Source: Flavobacterium sp. CFS9
GTDB taxonomy: Bacteria > Bacteroidota > Bacteroidia > Flavobacteriales > Flavobacteriaceae
Direction: 5' to 3'
Length of the DNA stretch: 64,000 nucleotides
Assembly: GCF_041154745.1 (NCBI RefSeq)
Contig: NZ_AP031573.1
Span: 3,534,001 to 3,598,000, forward strand
Every line of letters begins with the position of its first letter. Within the stretch, counting starts at the first letter, position 1. Shown piece after piece: positions 15,464 through 26,689 of the stretch. The position numbers were made by a program, and so were the translations under genes. Below the pieces are notes generated by a model. The model had not been told where the DNA came from, did not search any database, and saw only the letters and a program-made list of their open reading frames with translations.

Positions 15464-16030
15464 TTAGATTACTATTCTTGATTTTTGAATTTCTCTGACA
15501 AACTCATATTGTTTTGGCAGGTATTGTAGCACCATTTCTAAAATAATCTGATCGTTCGTTTCCTTTGAAATCGATTCGAGTAATCGGATTTGTTCTTCTA
15601 AAGAGGCATTCATCGAATCCAGATAAGCCGCGTTGAAATTGGTTTCGCTGGCATCAATTAAATCGTATAAATCCCGCTTATGGGTGGCATTGATTTCGGT
15701 AATAATGATCAGCTTTTTATTCGCCAGATTTGTAATTTCCTGTAACAGCTGATTTTGATTGATTTCGATTTGTTTGCTTACTTCCAGTATATTGTTGTCA
15801 GAACTTTTTTGCTGTGCAATTTGACTTTTAGAAATAATGGTTTGACTTACATTTGCCGCCGCGATAAAAAAAAAGGCTTCAATTTCTTCTTTTTCATTCT
15901 TTGTAAAAGTTTCATTTTTTAAAGAAGTGGCTATTGGATAGTTTTTTTTACAGGAGGAGACAAAAACTATTACACACAATAGAAATATCGTTCTTAAAAA
16001 AAAAGCTTTTACTCGGGGAATTGTTTTCAT
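15464..16030 (-). CDS. DUF4142-like lipoprotein
   Basis: A 188-residue lipoprotein: LLCVIVFVSSCKKN places the lipid-modified Cys near residue 27. The mature protein is almost wholly helical, with the DUF4142-type pattern (FFFIAAANVSQTIISKSQIA, LYDLIDASETNFNAAYLDSM), a ferritin-like four-helix bundle lacking obvious metal ligands. DUF4142 proteins are common in stress-induced envelope operons. It is the first gene of the run down to 13493. The upstream gap contains the terminator of the preceding kinase operon, so it has its own promoter; CATCTTTG near 16056-16063 is a weak candidate. Confidence 0.7.
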   Translation of the reverse strand: MKTIPRVKAFFLRTIFLLCVIVFVSSCKKNYPIATSLKNETFTKNEKEEIEAFFFIAAANVSQTIISKSQIAQQKSSDNNILEVSKQIEINQNQLLQEITNLANKKLIIITEINATHKRDLYDLIDASETNFNAAYLDSMNASLEEQIRLLESISKETNDQIILEMVLQYLPKQYEFVREIQKSRIVI

Positions 16031-16101
16031 TATTACTTCATAAAGTATTACTTTACAAAGATGGCAACGAATGGCAGATTTTGCTTTACAACAAAAAAAA
16101 G

Positions 16102-16141
16102 AAACGTTATATAATTCCCATAAAAGATTTATATAACGTTT
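16102..16141 (-). terminator. Terminator of the AraC/RR/kinase operon
   Basis: AAACGTTATAT (16102-16112) pairs perfectly with ATATAACGTTT (16131-16141). On the minus strand the stem is followed by TTTCTTTTTTTTG. Confidence 0.8.
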
Positions 16142-16173
16142 GTTATGTGGATTTTAAAGATTTTTTTGAGGGG

Positions 16174-17958
16174 TTAATCCGGAAGAAAAATGGTAAATAC
16201 GGAACCCTGATCAGGCTGACTGTCGGCCATGATATATCCTTTGTGATTGTCGACAATTTTTTTGCAGATGGCCAGGCCAATTCCTGTTCCCGGATAATCG
16301 GTTTTAGAATGTAAGCGCTGAAACAATACAAAAATAGTTTCCTTAAATTGAGGGTCAAAGCCCATTCCGTTATCTGTAAAAGTTATTTTGTGGTATTTTT
16401 TTACATTCTGGTCTAATAGTTCGCGATAATCTACCGAAAATACTTTTTGACTTTCAATGTTAATTTCAGGAGCCACATCCGGACGGTTGTACTTTAAAGA
16501 ATTTCCAATAAGATTGATAAAAAGCTGTTCGATTTGATACGGAATAACGGCCAGTTTAGGCAATTTTGTAGACGTAATCACCGCTTTTTTCTCGTCGATC
16601 ATTTCGGTTAATTCCGCTTCGGCATTTTTAAGCAATTCATTTAAATTTGATTTAATGAATTCTTTTTTGGTGGTATTGGTTCTGGAGAACAACAATAAAT
16701 CATCAATTAGAACGCGCATTCTTTTGGCCGAAATCTCAATTTTTGCAATATAATCATTGGCGTTCTGAGACATAGCTGCTTTGTCGGCATCTGAAATTCG
16801 GGAGATAAAAGTCTGAATTTTTCGAAGAGGTTCCTGTAAATCGTGACTCGCAACGTGGTTGAAAGAAGCCAGTTCTTTATTACTGTTTTCCAGTTCGACG
16901 TTACGTGCCTGAAGTTCTATGTTGAGTAAATGCTCGTCGGTAATGTCAAAGTTGATTCCCAGTAAAATTTTGCTTCCCTGCTCGTCAGTCAATAATTTTC
17001 CTGTGGTTTTAAAATGCCTTACTTCTTGTGTCGGAAGTATAATTTTATAGTAAACAAAAGGCAATTGTTTATAATCCAGAATTCCTCTCATCGACTTTGC
17101 GACTATTTCTTTATCATCGGGATGAACAAAGCTTAGAAAGGTACCTTTTTCGGGAACAAAAGCATTGGGTTCATAGCCCAACAAACGAAATTGATTGTCG
17201 GAATAGTCTATTTTGTTGGTGTCTAAATCCCATTGCCAGGTACTAAATTTACCAATAGTTTCAGATTCGGCCATCAGTTTTCCGGAAATCAAAAGCTGTT
17301 TGTTGAAGATTTTCAGACGTTCGAAATCACGACTAATTTGTCGGTAAGCCAAAAGAATAAAGCTTAAAGCAACCAGAAACAGTGAAATAGAAAAAAGCGG
17401 GCTCAGGGAAATTTCGGCATCGTAGATTTTTAGTCTTTTGGCCAGATCCGTTTTTTCGATGTCATTCATTTCGTCTACTTTAAAACGAATGTTTTCCATC
17501 AAAATTCGTCCTCCAAACAAATGATTGTCGAGTTTTCGTTTGTCGTAGGTTTTAGGATCGCTGTATTTAAGGCAATTTTCAAACGAAACAAAACGCTGAA
17601 TGATGAGCTTGAATAAGTTTTGAAGATTTTTCTGCTGTCGCGGGTTGTCTTTTGTTAGCTTTTTTAAATTAATGAAGGAAGTGTTTACCTTGTCGCGCGA
17701 ATAGATGTAAGGAGTCAGGAAACGGGCATTGCGGGTTATGATATAGCCGCGCTGCCCCGTTTCGGCATCTTTAATAGCCGACATTAACCGTTCTAACTGA
17801 ATGTTAATTTCATACGTATGCATCACCAGCTTACTGGACTCATTAAGGTCCTGATTGTGCTTGTGAGCAATAGAAGAAAGAAATAACAGAATGAAAACAG
17901 CGATTACAAAAATAACTCTCAATGAGTTTGAGGAATTAAAATTTGGGATCCACTTCAT
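16174..17958 (-). CDS. CHASE3-PAS sensor histidine kinase
   Basis: A 594-residue membrane kinase. TM1 at about 13-31 and TM2 at about 185-205 bracket a periplasmic CHASE3 domain (AIKDAETGQRGYIITRNARF, 61-80). A PAS domain follows (about 230-345; WQWDLDTNKIDYSDNQFRLL), then HisKA with the phospho-acceptor His372 in FNHVASHDLQEPLRKI, and HATPase_c with NLIGNSLKY (N box), DNGMGF (G1) and GTGIGLAI (G2). All catalytic boxes are present. This architecture is like cyanobacterial phytochrome-type and Bacteroidota stress kinases that pair with a single-domain regulator. Such a regulator is encoded 10 bp upstream, with an AraC protein before that. Confidence 0.92.
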   Translation of the reverse strand: MKWIPNFNSSNSLRVIFVIAVFILLFLSSIAHKHNQDLNESSKLVMHTYEINIQLERLMSAIKDAETGQRGYIITRNARFLTPYIYSRDKVNTSFINLKKLTKDNPRQQKNLQNLFKLIIQRFVSFENCLKYSDPKTYDKRKLDNHLFGGRILMENIRFKVDEMNDIEKTDLAKRLKIYDAEISLSPLFSISLFLVALSFILLAYRQISRDFERLKIFNKQLLISGKLMAESETIGKFSTWQWDLDTNKIDYSDNQFRLLGYEPNAFVPEKGTFLSFVHPDDKEIVAKSMRGILDYKQLPFVYYKIILPTQEVRHFKTTGKLLTDEQGSKILLGINFDITDEHLLNIELQARNVELENSNKELASFNHVASHDLQEPLRKIQTFISRISDADKAAMSQNANDYIAKIEISAKRMRVLIDDLLLFSRTNTTKKEFIKSNLNELLKNAEAELTEMIDEKKAVITSTKLPKLAVIPYQIEQLFINLIGNSLKYNRPDVAPEINIESQKVFSVDYRELLDQNVKKYHKITFTDNGMGFDPQFKETIFVLFQRLHSKTDYPGTGIGLAICKKIVDNHKGYIMADSQPDQGSVFTIFLPD

Positions 17959-17968
17959 TGATTTCCTA

Positions 17969-18418
17969 CTATTTTAGCCGCAACAGAAAATTATCACGAT
18001 TTAACCCTGAGGTATGATAGTGCCAGTTTACCGTAACGACTTCATTAATTATTTTTTTCAGATTGTTAAAATCACTTGGTTTTTTAATGTAAATATTGGC
18101 GCCCTGAATAAAAGTATCTTCAATATCTTCTTCGGAAGAGGAAGTAGAGTAGATGGCGATAATAATATCTTTTAAACGCTCTGTTTTTTTAATCTCGATC
18201 AGGCATTCTTTTCCGGTTTTTTTCGGCATGTTCAAATCCAGAAATAAAATATCAGGTAAAGCATTCTCAGGATTCATCAAATGGTCCATTAATTGCATTC
18301 CGTCATGCGCAAATTCTACTTTAGTCTGAATCTTTATCTCTTCAAAAGCATCTTTAAAAAAAAGGCGATCGTCCTCATCATCGTCAGCCAATAAAATGTG
18401 TAATGCGTTTTTTTGCAT
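17969..18418 (-). CDS. Single-domain (Rcp1-like) response regulator
   Basis: A 149-residue receiver domain without an output domain. Acidic pocket ADDDEDD (11-17), phospho-acceptor Asp61 in ILFLDLNMPKKTG, switch Thr/Ser in YSTSSSEED and conserved Lys in IKKPSDF are all present. Rcp1-type regulators are long, share DLNMP and relay phosphate from CHASE/PAS kinases like the neighbour 10 bp downstream (family knowledge). It lies between the AraC regulator (21 bp) and the kinase, so the three are one operon. The partner receiving the phosphate is not evident. Confidence 0.9.
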   Translation of the reverse strand: MQKNALHILLADDDEDDRLFFKDAFEEIKIQTKVEFAHDGMQLMDHLMNPENALPDILFLDLNMPKKTGKECLIEIKKTERLKDIIIAIYSTSSSEEDIEDTFIQGANIYIKKPSDFNNLKKIINEVVTVNWHYHTSGLNRDNFLLRLK

Positions 18419-18439
18419 TTTAATATAGGTATTTGTATT

Positions 18440-18991
18440 TTATTTTAAATTCTCTCTTCGTTTCTTAATAATTCGCTGAAAGGCCGATGGCGTAATTCCG
18501 GTCGTGTTTTTAAACTGTGTACTCAGGTGTGCTACACTTGAATAGTTGAGTAAAAAAGCAATTTCGGTCAGGCTCATTTCGTTGATGATAATTAATTGTT
18601 TTGCTCTTTCAATTTTTTGTAAAATAATAAAATTCTCGATAGACGAATAAGTTACTTCCGAAAATACATTCGACAGATACCCATAGCTATGATTGAGTTT
18701 TTCGGCCAAAAATACAGAACTTTTGTAATTGTTACTGTCTTCCATAAAGACAAGTTCAATAATAGCATCCTTTATTTTCTGTACCAAAACACTTTTTTGG
18801 TTTTCTACCACTTCAAAACCACAAGGGCTCAGTTTTTCTTTTAAGGCCTCGAGTGCCTCAGCATCAAGGTTGTTATTAAGCTCAATTTCGCCAAAACCCA
18901 AAGTGGTAAAGCTTACATTGTGCTGGTCCAGATTGTGTTTTAAAAAAAGCGAACAAATGGTGTTAATGTCGAACTTTATAAATAGCTTCAT
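18440..18991 (-). CDS. AraC-family transcriptional regulator
   Basis: A 183-residue regulator. The N-terminal 75 residues resemble the small ligand-free domain of Bacteroidota AraC proteins found with CHASE3 kinases (MKLFIKFDINTICSLFLKHN, ELNNNLDAEALEALKEKLSP). Residues about 80-180 form two AraC helix-turn-helix units: LNHSYGYLSNVFSEVTYSSI and the stronger MSLTEIAFLLNYSSVAHLST followed by FKNTTGITPSAFQR. It heads the operon AraC, response regulator, kinase. A weak -7 box (TATCTTTA, 19008-19015) precedes it. A role in activating the adjacent stress cluster is plausible but inferred from position. Confidence 0.85.
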   Translation of the reverse strand: MKLFIKFDINTICSLFLKHNLDQHNVSFTTLGFGEIELNNNLDAEALEALKEKLSPCGFEVVENQKSVLVQKIKDAIIELVFMEDSNNYKSSVFLAEKLNHSYGYLSNVFSEVTYSSIENFIILQKIERAKQLIIINEMSLTEIAFLLNYSSVAHLSTQFKNTTGITPSAFQRIIKKRRENLK

Positions 18992-19141
18992 TTAATGGAA
19001 ATTTGGTTAAAGATACTTAATTTAATTTTGGTTATATCGTTTAACAATTGTTAGAAATTTACTAATATTTACAGTAACCCGTTGAGTGTAATTCGGAAAA
19101 ATAATTTTCGACACACAGAAACATAGTTTTTAGTAAAAAAA

Positions 19142-19172
19142 ATACCGTCTAATAAGTATTACTAGACGGTAT
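19142..19172 (-). terminator. Terminator after the 48-aa ORF
   Basis: ATACCGTCTA (19142-19151) pairs with TAGACGGTAT (19163-19172). On the minus strand the stem runs into TTTTTTTT. It lies 21 bp past the stop at 19193, which supports transcription of that small gene. Confidence 0.8.
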
Positions 19173-19192
19173 CCCGATTGAGCCAGAAAGGG

Positions 19193-19339
19193 TTACAAAT
19201 CTGAAAAGATTTGATGAAATTCTTCTTCTACTTTTCCCTGCTTTTGCTGAAGATTACTATCCATTTTATCTCCGGCAAACACCAAATCATCATGTTTCAG
19301 AGTTGCGTATTTTGCTTCAGTATTCCTTCTTAAACTCAT
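19193..19339 (-). CDS. Small hypothetical protein, 48 aa
   Basis: MSLRRNTEAKYATLKHDDLV begins a 48-residue charged product ending EEEFHQIFSDL. It has no hydrophobic segment. Support: a clean ATG-to-stop frame with sensible codon usage and a perfect terminator immediately downstream on the same strand. I know no family for it. It is divergent from the OmpA gene at 19664 and downstream of the AraC-kinase operon's promoter region, in the same neighbourhood as stress genes. Confidence 0.5.
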   Translation of the reverse strand: MSLRRNTEAKYATLKHDDLVFAGDKMDSNLQQKQGKVEEEFHQIFSDL

Positions 19340-19663
19340 TCCTTTTTTTGTGCTATTCCTGCAAAATCATTAAGCAGTAATAATAATGTAAAATTGCAAA
19401 TTATTGGTTGGTTTTCTGTTACATCCATTTAATGAAGTATTGCATAATTCACATTTTGGATTTTTATGCCTGATAAAGGAATTTGATCTATAATGTTATA
19501 ATTATTTGATTAAATGGTACTTATGAAAAGCGAGTAGAAAGTCTTTAGATTCATGTAAAAAAAATGTTAAAAAAGTTACGGGAAATCAATGTTTACGTAA
19601 CCTGTTTGTAATTCAAATAGTGTAGTTTTGCCGCCGAATTTACCTAAAACAAAACAAATTTTA
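19340..19663. other. Gene-free stretch upstream of the OmpA-family gene
   Basis: AT-rich DNA containing the OmpA-gene promoter box (19623-19630) at its right end. Nothing else I would call. Confidence 0.5.
19623..19630 (+). promoter_or_regulatory. -7 box for the OmpA-family gene
   Basis: TAGTTTTG matches TAnnTTTG and lies 33 bp upstream of the ATG at 19664. It overlaps the TTG codon of a longer in-frame alternative, which argues against that longer start. Confidence 0.45.
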
Positions 19664-21847
19664 ATGAAAAAAACTTTACTCAGTTTATTACTTATTGCGA
19701 TTACTTTTTCAGCCAAATCTCAGTCTTATTTGGGATATACGCATGATAATTATGCAGGTGTTCAAAGTGTTCTTTTTAATCCGGCTTCTATTGCCGATTC
19801 TCGTTTTAAAACCGATGTGAATCTGTTTTCAATCAGTGGAACAGTAGCAAATGATCTTTACGGTGTGCGCCTTTTTGACGTGTATAAAAAAGGATATGAT
19901 TTTGACAAGCAGTCGATCATGACACCGGCTAACTCAAACAATGGTTTGATTAATTTTGATATCATGGGGCCTTCTTTTATGTTTAATATTGCTCCAAAAC
20001 ATACCATTGCTGTTTTTACAAGAGCGAGATCTGTTACTAATGCTTATAATGTTAATGGTAGCCTTGTAAATGAAGTGAAAGATGGTTTAGATCATGCCAG
20101 TAACTTTAATTTTAACTTAGGTAATCCAAATGCAGTTTCGCATTCATGGGGAGAGCTTGGTGTTTCGTATGCTGCCGTTTTATGGCAAAATAATCAGCAT
20201 TTCTTAAAAGGAGGTTTAACAGTAAAGTATCTTCAGGGAGGTGTAAACGGTTATGCTCAGGGTAGAGGTGTGAAAGTAGCATTTGTAGAAAACAAAGCGA
20301 ATCCTAGAGCCAGTACACTTTTTTCTGAGGGAGAAGTAACCGTAGGAGCGAGTCAGGACTTTGAAGCAAATGAAGATTATAAGTTTGATGCTAATTCAAA
20401 TGGTTTTGGTTTTGATTTCGGACTTGTTTACGAATGGAGGCCTGAATACGAAAAGTACGATGTAAACAAAGCAACGAAAGCAGACAATAACTTTCGTAAT
20501 TTGAATAAATACAAGTTACGTTTTGGTTTATCGGTTACCGATATTGGTTCAATCAATTATAAGAACTCAAAATTAGACACCTATAATGTTACCGGAGTGG
20601 TAACAGAGAAAATGATCAACGATGCCGATAACTTGTATGATTTCCTAAACGAGCATTATACAAAAGTTTCGACTTCAAAAGGAGTTAGAACCAATTTACC
20701 AACAGCAATTCATGCTGATGTAGACTGGAACATGTACAAAAAGTTCTATTTGAATTTAAATGGAGACATCATTATGGTGAGTGACTCTAAATTAAACGGA
20801 AGCAGTATTGCTAATCGTGTGAGTTTAACGCCTCGTTACGAAAGCAGATGGTTTAGTTTTTATGTGCCAATGACCTGGATGGAATACAGCGGAATGCAGG
20901 TAGGATCAGGAATTCGTTTAGGAGCATTCTTTATTGGTTCAGGTTCTGTTTTGACGAATCTGGTTTCAAAAGAATCCAAAGCGGCTGATTTTCACCTTGG
21001 GGTAAAAATTCCGGTTTATCAGAAGAAATTCAAAGATACGGATGAAGACGGAGTAATCGATAAAGAAGACTCTTGTAGAAAAGTTGCAGGTCCTGCAGAA
21101 AATAACGGTTGTCCGTGGCCGGATACAGATGGAGACAAAGTTTTTGATAAAGACGATGTTTGTCCAAGTGTTGCAGGTCCCGTAGAAAATAAAGGATGTC
21201 CTTGGAAAGATAGCGATGGCGATACTTTATTAGACAATGTAGATGCTTGTCCTGCAGTTGCCGGTCCGGTAGAAAATAAAGGTTGTCCTTGGCCGGATAC
21301 AGATAAAGATGGAATTTTAGACAAAGACGACGCTTGTCCGGATGTTGCTGGTCCTGCAGAAAATAAAGGATGCCCTGTTTTAGATGCTGATAAAGACGGA
21401 GTTTTGGATAAAGATGATGCTTGTCCGTTAGTTTATGGTCCTGCCGAAAATAACGGTTGTCCTAAAGTTACAAAAGAAACATTAGCACAATTGAAAGTAG
21501 AAGCGAAATCGATCTTCTTTACAAGTGGAAAAGCAACTTTAAGCGATGCTAAAAAAGGAGAGAACTCAGGTAGATTAGAAGCTATCAAAGAGATTCTGAA
21601 AAACTATCCAAATGCTAAGTTTGCAATCAACGGACATACGGATAACACCGGGAATCCAAAAGCTAACAAGAAATTATCTGAAGCCAGAGCAAAAGTAGTA
21701 ATGGATGCTTTGATTGAAAAAGGAGTAAATCCGGCTAACTTAAGTTCACAAGGATTTGGATCTGCAAAACCGGTGCAGTCTAATAAAACAGCTAAAGGAA
21801 GAGCAGAAAACAGAAGAACAGAAATTGTATATTTAGGTAATTTGTAA
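19664..21847 (+). CDS. OmpA-family porin with DUF5723 barrel and thrombospondin-3 repeats
   Basis: The start at 19664 gives MKKTLLSLLLIAITFSAKSQ, a clean signal peptide; 727 residues. Domains in order: a DUF5723-type outer-membrane barrel (about 20-440; opening YLGYTHDNYAGVQSVLFNPA), then five calcium-binding thrombospondin type 3 repeats (about 450-600) of the form DTDGDKVFDKDDVCPSVAGP, each closing with a Cys-Pro, and a C-terminal OmpA peptidoglycan-binding domain (NGHTDNTGNPKANKKLSEAR, then GFGSAKPVQSNKTAKGRAEN). It anchors the outer membrane to the cell wall. Single gene with its own promoter box and terminator. Confidence 0.93.
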   Translation: MKKTLLSLLLIAITFSAKSQSYLGYTHDNYAGVQSVLFNPASIADSRFKTDVNLFSISGTVANDLYGVRLFDVYKKGYDFDKQSIMTPANSNNGLINFDIMGPSFMFNIAPKHTIAVFTRARSVTNAYNVNGSLVNEVKDGLDHASNFNFNLGNPNAVSHSWGELGVSYAAVLWQNNQHFLKGGLTVKYLQGGVNGYAQGRGVKVAFVENKANPRASTLFSEGEVTVGASQDFEANEDYKFDANSNGFGFDFGLVYEWRPEYEKYDVNKATKADNNFRNLNKYKLRFGLSVTDIGSINYKNSKLDTYNVTGVVTEKMINDADNLYDFLNEHYTKVSTSKGVRTNLPTAIHADVDWNMYKKFYLNLNGDIIMVSDSKLNGSSIANRVSLTPRYESRWFSFYVPMTWMEYSGMQVGSGIRLGAFFIGSGSVLTNLVSKESKAADFHLGVKIPVYQKKFKDTDEDGVIDKEDSCRKVAGPAENNGCPWPDTDGDKVFDKDDVCPSVAGPVENKGCPWKDSDGDTLLDNVDACPAVAGPVENKGCPWPDTDKDGILDKDDACPDVAGPAENKGCPVLDADKDGVLDKDDACPLVYGPAENNGCPKVTKETLAQLKVEAKSIFFTSGKATLSDAKKGENSGRLEAIKEILKNYPNAKFAINGHTDNTGNPKANKKLSEARAKVVMDALIEKGVNPANLSSQGFGSAKPVQSNKTAKGRAENRRTEIVYLGNL

Positions 21848-21869
21848 ACCTGCATAGAATATAAAACCA

Positions 21870-21900
21870 AAAAGCCATTCGTAATTGAATGGCTTTTTTT
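21870..21900 (+). terminator. Terminator after the OmpA-family gene
   Basis: AAAGCCATTC pairs with GAATGGCTTT and is followed by a T-rich tract. Confidence 0.85.
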
Positions 21901-21962
21901 ATTTTTGCATACTTCTAAAATAGAATTATTTCTACTCTGTTTGGAGAACTAAAAAATCAAGA

Positions 21963-22781
21963 ATGACAACACAACAACTACACGAACAAATTCTTTTAAA
22001 AAAATCATTTTTATGCGTTGGATTAGATCCTGATCTGACTAAAATTCCGCCACATTTATTAGAAACCGAAGATCCTATTTTTGAGTTTAATAAAGCAATA
22101 ATTGATGCCACGCACGATTTAGCGGTAGGATTCAAGCCAAATACTGCTTTTTTTGAGGCTTACGGATTAAAGGGATGGCTTTCGCTTCAGAAAACCATTA
22201 ACTACATCAACGAGAATTTTCCGGAAATGTTTACCATTGCCGATGCAAAACGTGGAGACATTGGTAATACATCAAGTATGTATGCCAAAGCTTTTTTTGA
22301 AGATTTGAATTTCGACAGTGTAACCGTTGCTCCTTATATGGGGAAAGATTCTGTAGAACCTTTTTTGGCTTTTGAAAACAAACATACCATAATGTTAGCC
22401 TTAACGTCAAACGAAGGAGCATTTGATTTTCAAACTTTGACGACAAACGGAAAGGAATTATACAAGCAAGTTTTGGAAACGTCTAAAACCTGGAAAAATA
22501 GCCACAACCTTATGTATGTTGTTGGCGCTACAAAAGCAGAATACTTTACCGAAATCAGAAAAATTGTTCCGGACAGTTTCTTGTTGGTTCCTGGAATTGG
22601 AGCTCAGGGCGGAAGTTTATCTGAAGTTTGCAAATACGGAATGAACGATAAAGTAGGCTTGTTAGTCAATTCGGCAAGAGTCATTATCTACGCTTCAAAA
22701 GGAACAGACTTCGCTGAAAAAGCGAGAGAAGAAGCTTTGAAAGTTCAAAAAGAAATGGCAGTAATTTTAGGTGATAAATAA
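21963..22781 (+). CDS. pyrF: Orotidine 5'-phosphate decarboxylase (type 2)
   Basis: Catalyses OMP to UMP, the last step of de novo pyrimidine synthesis, in the cytosol. The 272-residue length is that of the type 2 subfamily. The active-site motif [20 protein letters not shown] holds the catalytic Asp/Lys pair. [14 protein letters not shown] binds the substrate near the start, and [13 protein letters not shown] is the phosphate-binding loop. The ATG at 21963 follows a plausible leader. No other pyrimidine gene is nearby. Confidence 0.95.
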   Translation: MTTQQLHEQILLKKSFLCVGLDPDLTKIPPHLLETEDPIFEFNKAIIDATHDLAVGFKPNTAFFEAYGLKGWLSLQKTINYINENFPEMFTIADAKRGDIGNTSSMYAKAFFEDLNFDSVTVAPYMGKDSVEPFLAFENKHTIMLALTSNEGAFDFQTLTTNGKELYKQVLETSKTWKNSHNLMYVVGATKAEYFTEIRKIVPDSFLLVPGIGAQGGSLSEVCKYGMNDKVGLLVNSARVIIYASKGTDFAEKAREEALKVQKEMAVILGDK

Positions 22782-22883
22782 AGTTTTAAGTTTACAGTCG
22801 CAGTGTACAGTTTACAGTCTCGGTGCTTATTGTGATTGAATACTGCGACTGCGACTGAAAATTAGAATCTCGAATCCAAAAAA

Positions 22884-23684
22884 ATGAAACAAATAGTAGA
22901 CCAGATCGGTACTTTACATACTTTCGAAACAGCTCCAAAGCGAATTATTTCGTTAGTTCCTTCTCAGACCGAATTACTATACGATTTAGGTTTAGAAGAA
23001 AAAATAGTTGGGATAACCAAGTTCTGCGTGCATCCGTATCATTTTAAGTCGACTAAAAAAATGGTCGGAGGAACCAAGAAGATTCATTTTGAAAAAATAA
23101 AACTGCTCCAACCCGATATTATCATTTGTAACAAAGAAGAAAATACTCCCGAAATTGTAGCACAGTTAAGTGCTGTTTGTCCCGTTTGGGTGACCAATAT
23201 TGTTTCAATTGAGGATAATTTTCAAATGATTTCTGATTTCGGACAGCTTTTCAATTGCAGAACCGAAGCTCAGAAATGGAACAATAAACTGCTTTTTGCT
23301 TTAGACGATTTTAAAAAATATGTTCAGGACATTCCTGAGAAAAAAACGGCTTACTTTATTTGGAAGAATCCTTATATGGTAGCAGGAAATAATACTTATA
23401 TTAATGAGTTGTTAAAACTGAATCACTTTAAGAATATTTATGGTGATAAAGGCCGTTATCCCGAAATAGAACTTAGAAAAATGCGTCTGGAAGGCGATCC
23501 TGATTTGGTTTTTCTTTCTTCAGAGCCTTATCCGTTCAAAGAAGAAGATGCTTTTGAAATAGGACGTTTTACGCATCATGCCAAGACTATTTTCGTCGAT
23601 GGCGAAATGTTCTCCTGGCACGGAAGCCGATTATTAAAGGCTTTTCCATACTTTAAATTGCTGCATGAAAGATTGAAGAATTAG
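22884..23684 (+). CDS. BtuF-like substrate-binding protein without signal peptide
   Basis: A 266-residue protein of the helical-backbone metal-receptor (PF01497) family: APKRIISLVPSQTELLYDLG, EKIVGITKFCVHP, KLLQPDIIICNKEENTPEIV, and a closing VDGEMFSWHGSRLLKAFPYF. Related proteins bind corrinoids or ferric siderophores for ABC uptake (family knowledge). Here the first residues, MKQIVDQIGTLHTFETAPKR, contain no signal peptide or lipobox, a known property of one cytosolic Bacteroidota subgroup, so classical periplasmic import is doubtful. No permease or ATPase gene adjoins it. It follows pyrF by 102 bp with no clear terminator between. Confidence 0.8.
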   Translation: MKQIVDQIGTLHTFETAPKRIISLVPSQTELLYDLGLEEKIVGITKFCVHPYHFKSTKKMVGGTKKIHFEKIKLLQPDIIICNKEENTPEIVAQLSAVCPVWVTNIVSIEDNFQMISDFGQLFNCRTEAQKWNNKLLFALDDFKKYVQDIPEKKTAYFIWKNPYMVAGNNTYINELLKLNHFKNIYGDKGRYPEIELRKMRLEGDPDLVFLSSEPYPFKEEDAFEIGRFTHHAKTIFVDGEMFSWHGSRLLKAFPYFKLLHERLKN

Positions 23685-24007
23685 TTTTTCTTTTCTTTTT
23701 TTGTTTCAGGTTTCAAGTTTCAGGTTGCTATGTTTTGAACATAATTTAACCGCAAAGTCCGCAAAAGTTTTTTGTACATGGTTTTATAAAAAGTGCAAAG
23801 TTCACAAAGCTTTATCAATATAAAAACTTTGCGAACTTTGCGAAAAATCTTTGCGGACTTTGCGGTTAGATACACAATCTGATAACCTAAAACAAAACAA
23901 CAAAAAAATAAAATCCAAAATCCAAATTCCAAGTTCGATGTAAATTGGAATTTGGATTTTTTTTATTGGAATTTATTCAAAAAGTATTAGAATTTAGTCC
24001 AAAAAAA

Positions 24008-24034
24008 ATGCCGGCATCTCGAAGACGCCGGCAT
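24008..24034 (-). terminator. Orphan terminator with no gene upstream
   Basis: ATGCCGGC (24008-24015) pairs with GCCGGCAT (24027-24034). On the minus strand it is followed by eight T residues. No minus-strand gene reads into it; a TATCTTTG box on the same strand at 24243-24250 could start a transcript of about 230 nt ending here. Confidence 0.55.
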
Positions 24035-24258
24035 CATTTAACTAACCAAAACCAAAATAATAAATAACCAGTTTATTACACTACAAAGATCCAACTTATA
24101 TGGATGTTTTGCTGTTAAGGTTTTGTTATTACTTTGTTGGACATAAGTTAAGATTCTTCAAACTGCTGTTTTGAGCTTTCTGTGGTGTTAAATAATTTTT
24201 GATTATTAAAATATAAAAACAATCAATTTTGTTTATTAATATCGCAAAGATAAGTTTG

Positions 24259-24266
24259 TATATTTG
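24259..24266 (+). promoter_or_regulatory. -7 box for katG
   Basis: TATATTTG matches TAnnTTTG about 93 bp upstream of the katG ATG, leaving a leader of about 85 nt. Confidence 0.4.
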
Positions 24267-24319
24267 ATAAAGTGTTAGATATCAATGAGGTGTGATTTCT
24301 TAAAAAAATTAGCATTTGA

Positions 24320-26560
<2,241 letters not shown>

Positions 26561-26598
26561 AAAGGTTCTGAGGGACAAAGGTTTCTCTTTTATACGAA

Positions 26599-26640
26599 CA
26601 AACCCGACAGATTTCAAAAACCTGTCGGGTTTACTTTTTT
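26599..26640 (+). terminator. Terminator after katG
   Basis: AAACCCGACAG (about 26600-26610) pairs with CTGTCGGGTTT (about 26622-26632), followed by a T-rich run. Confidence 0.85.
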
Positions 26641-26689
26641 AAAATATAGGTTGAAAACTTTGTCCCTTTGAACCTCTGTCTCTTTGTAC

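Noticed and set aside
19628..19663. TTG-initiated extension of the OmpA-family gene
   Set aside because: The extension overlaps the -7 box and lacks a signal peptide; the ATG at 19664 gives a clean one.
23720..23932. Leftward 70-codon frame
   Set aside because: Made of the nested GCAAAG palindrome; low complexity and repeat-derived.
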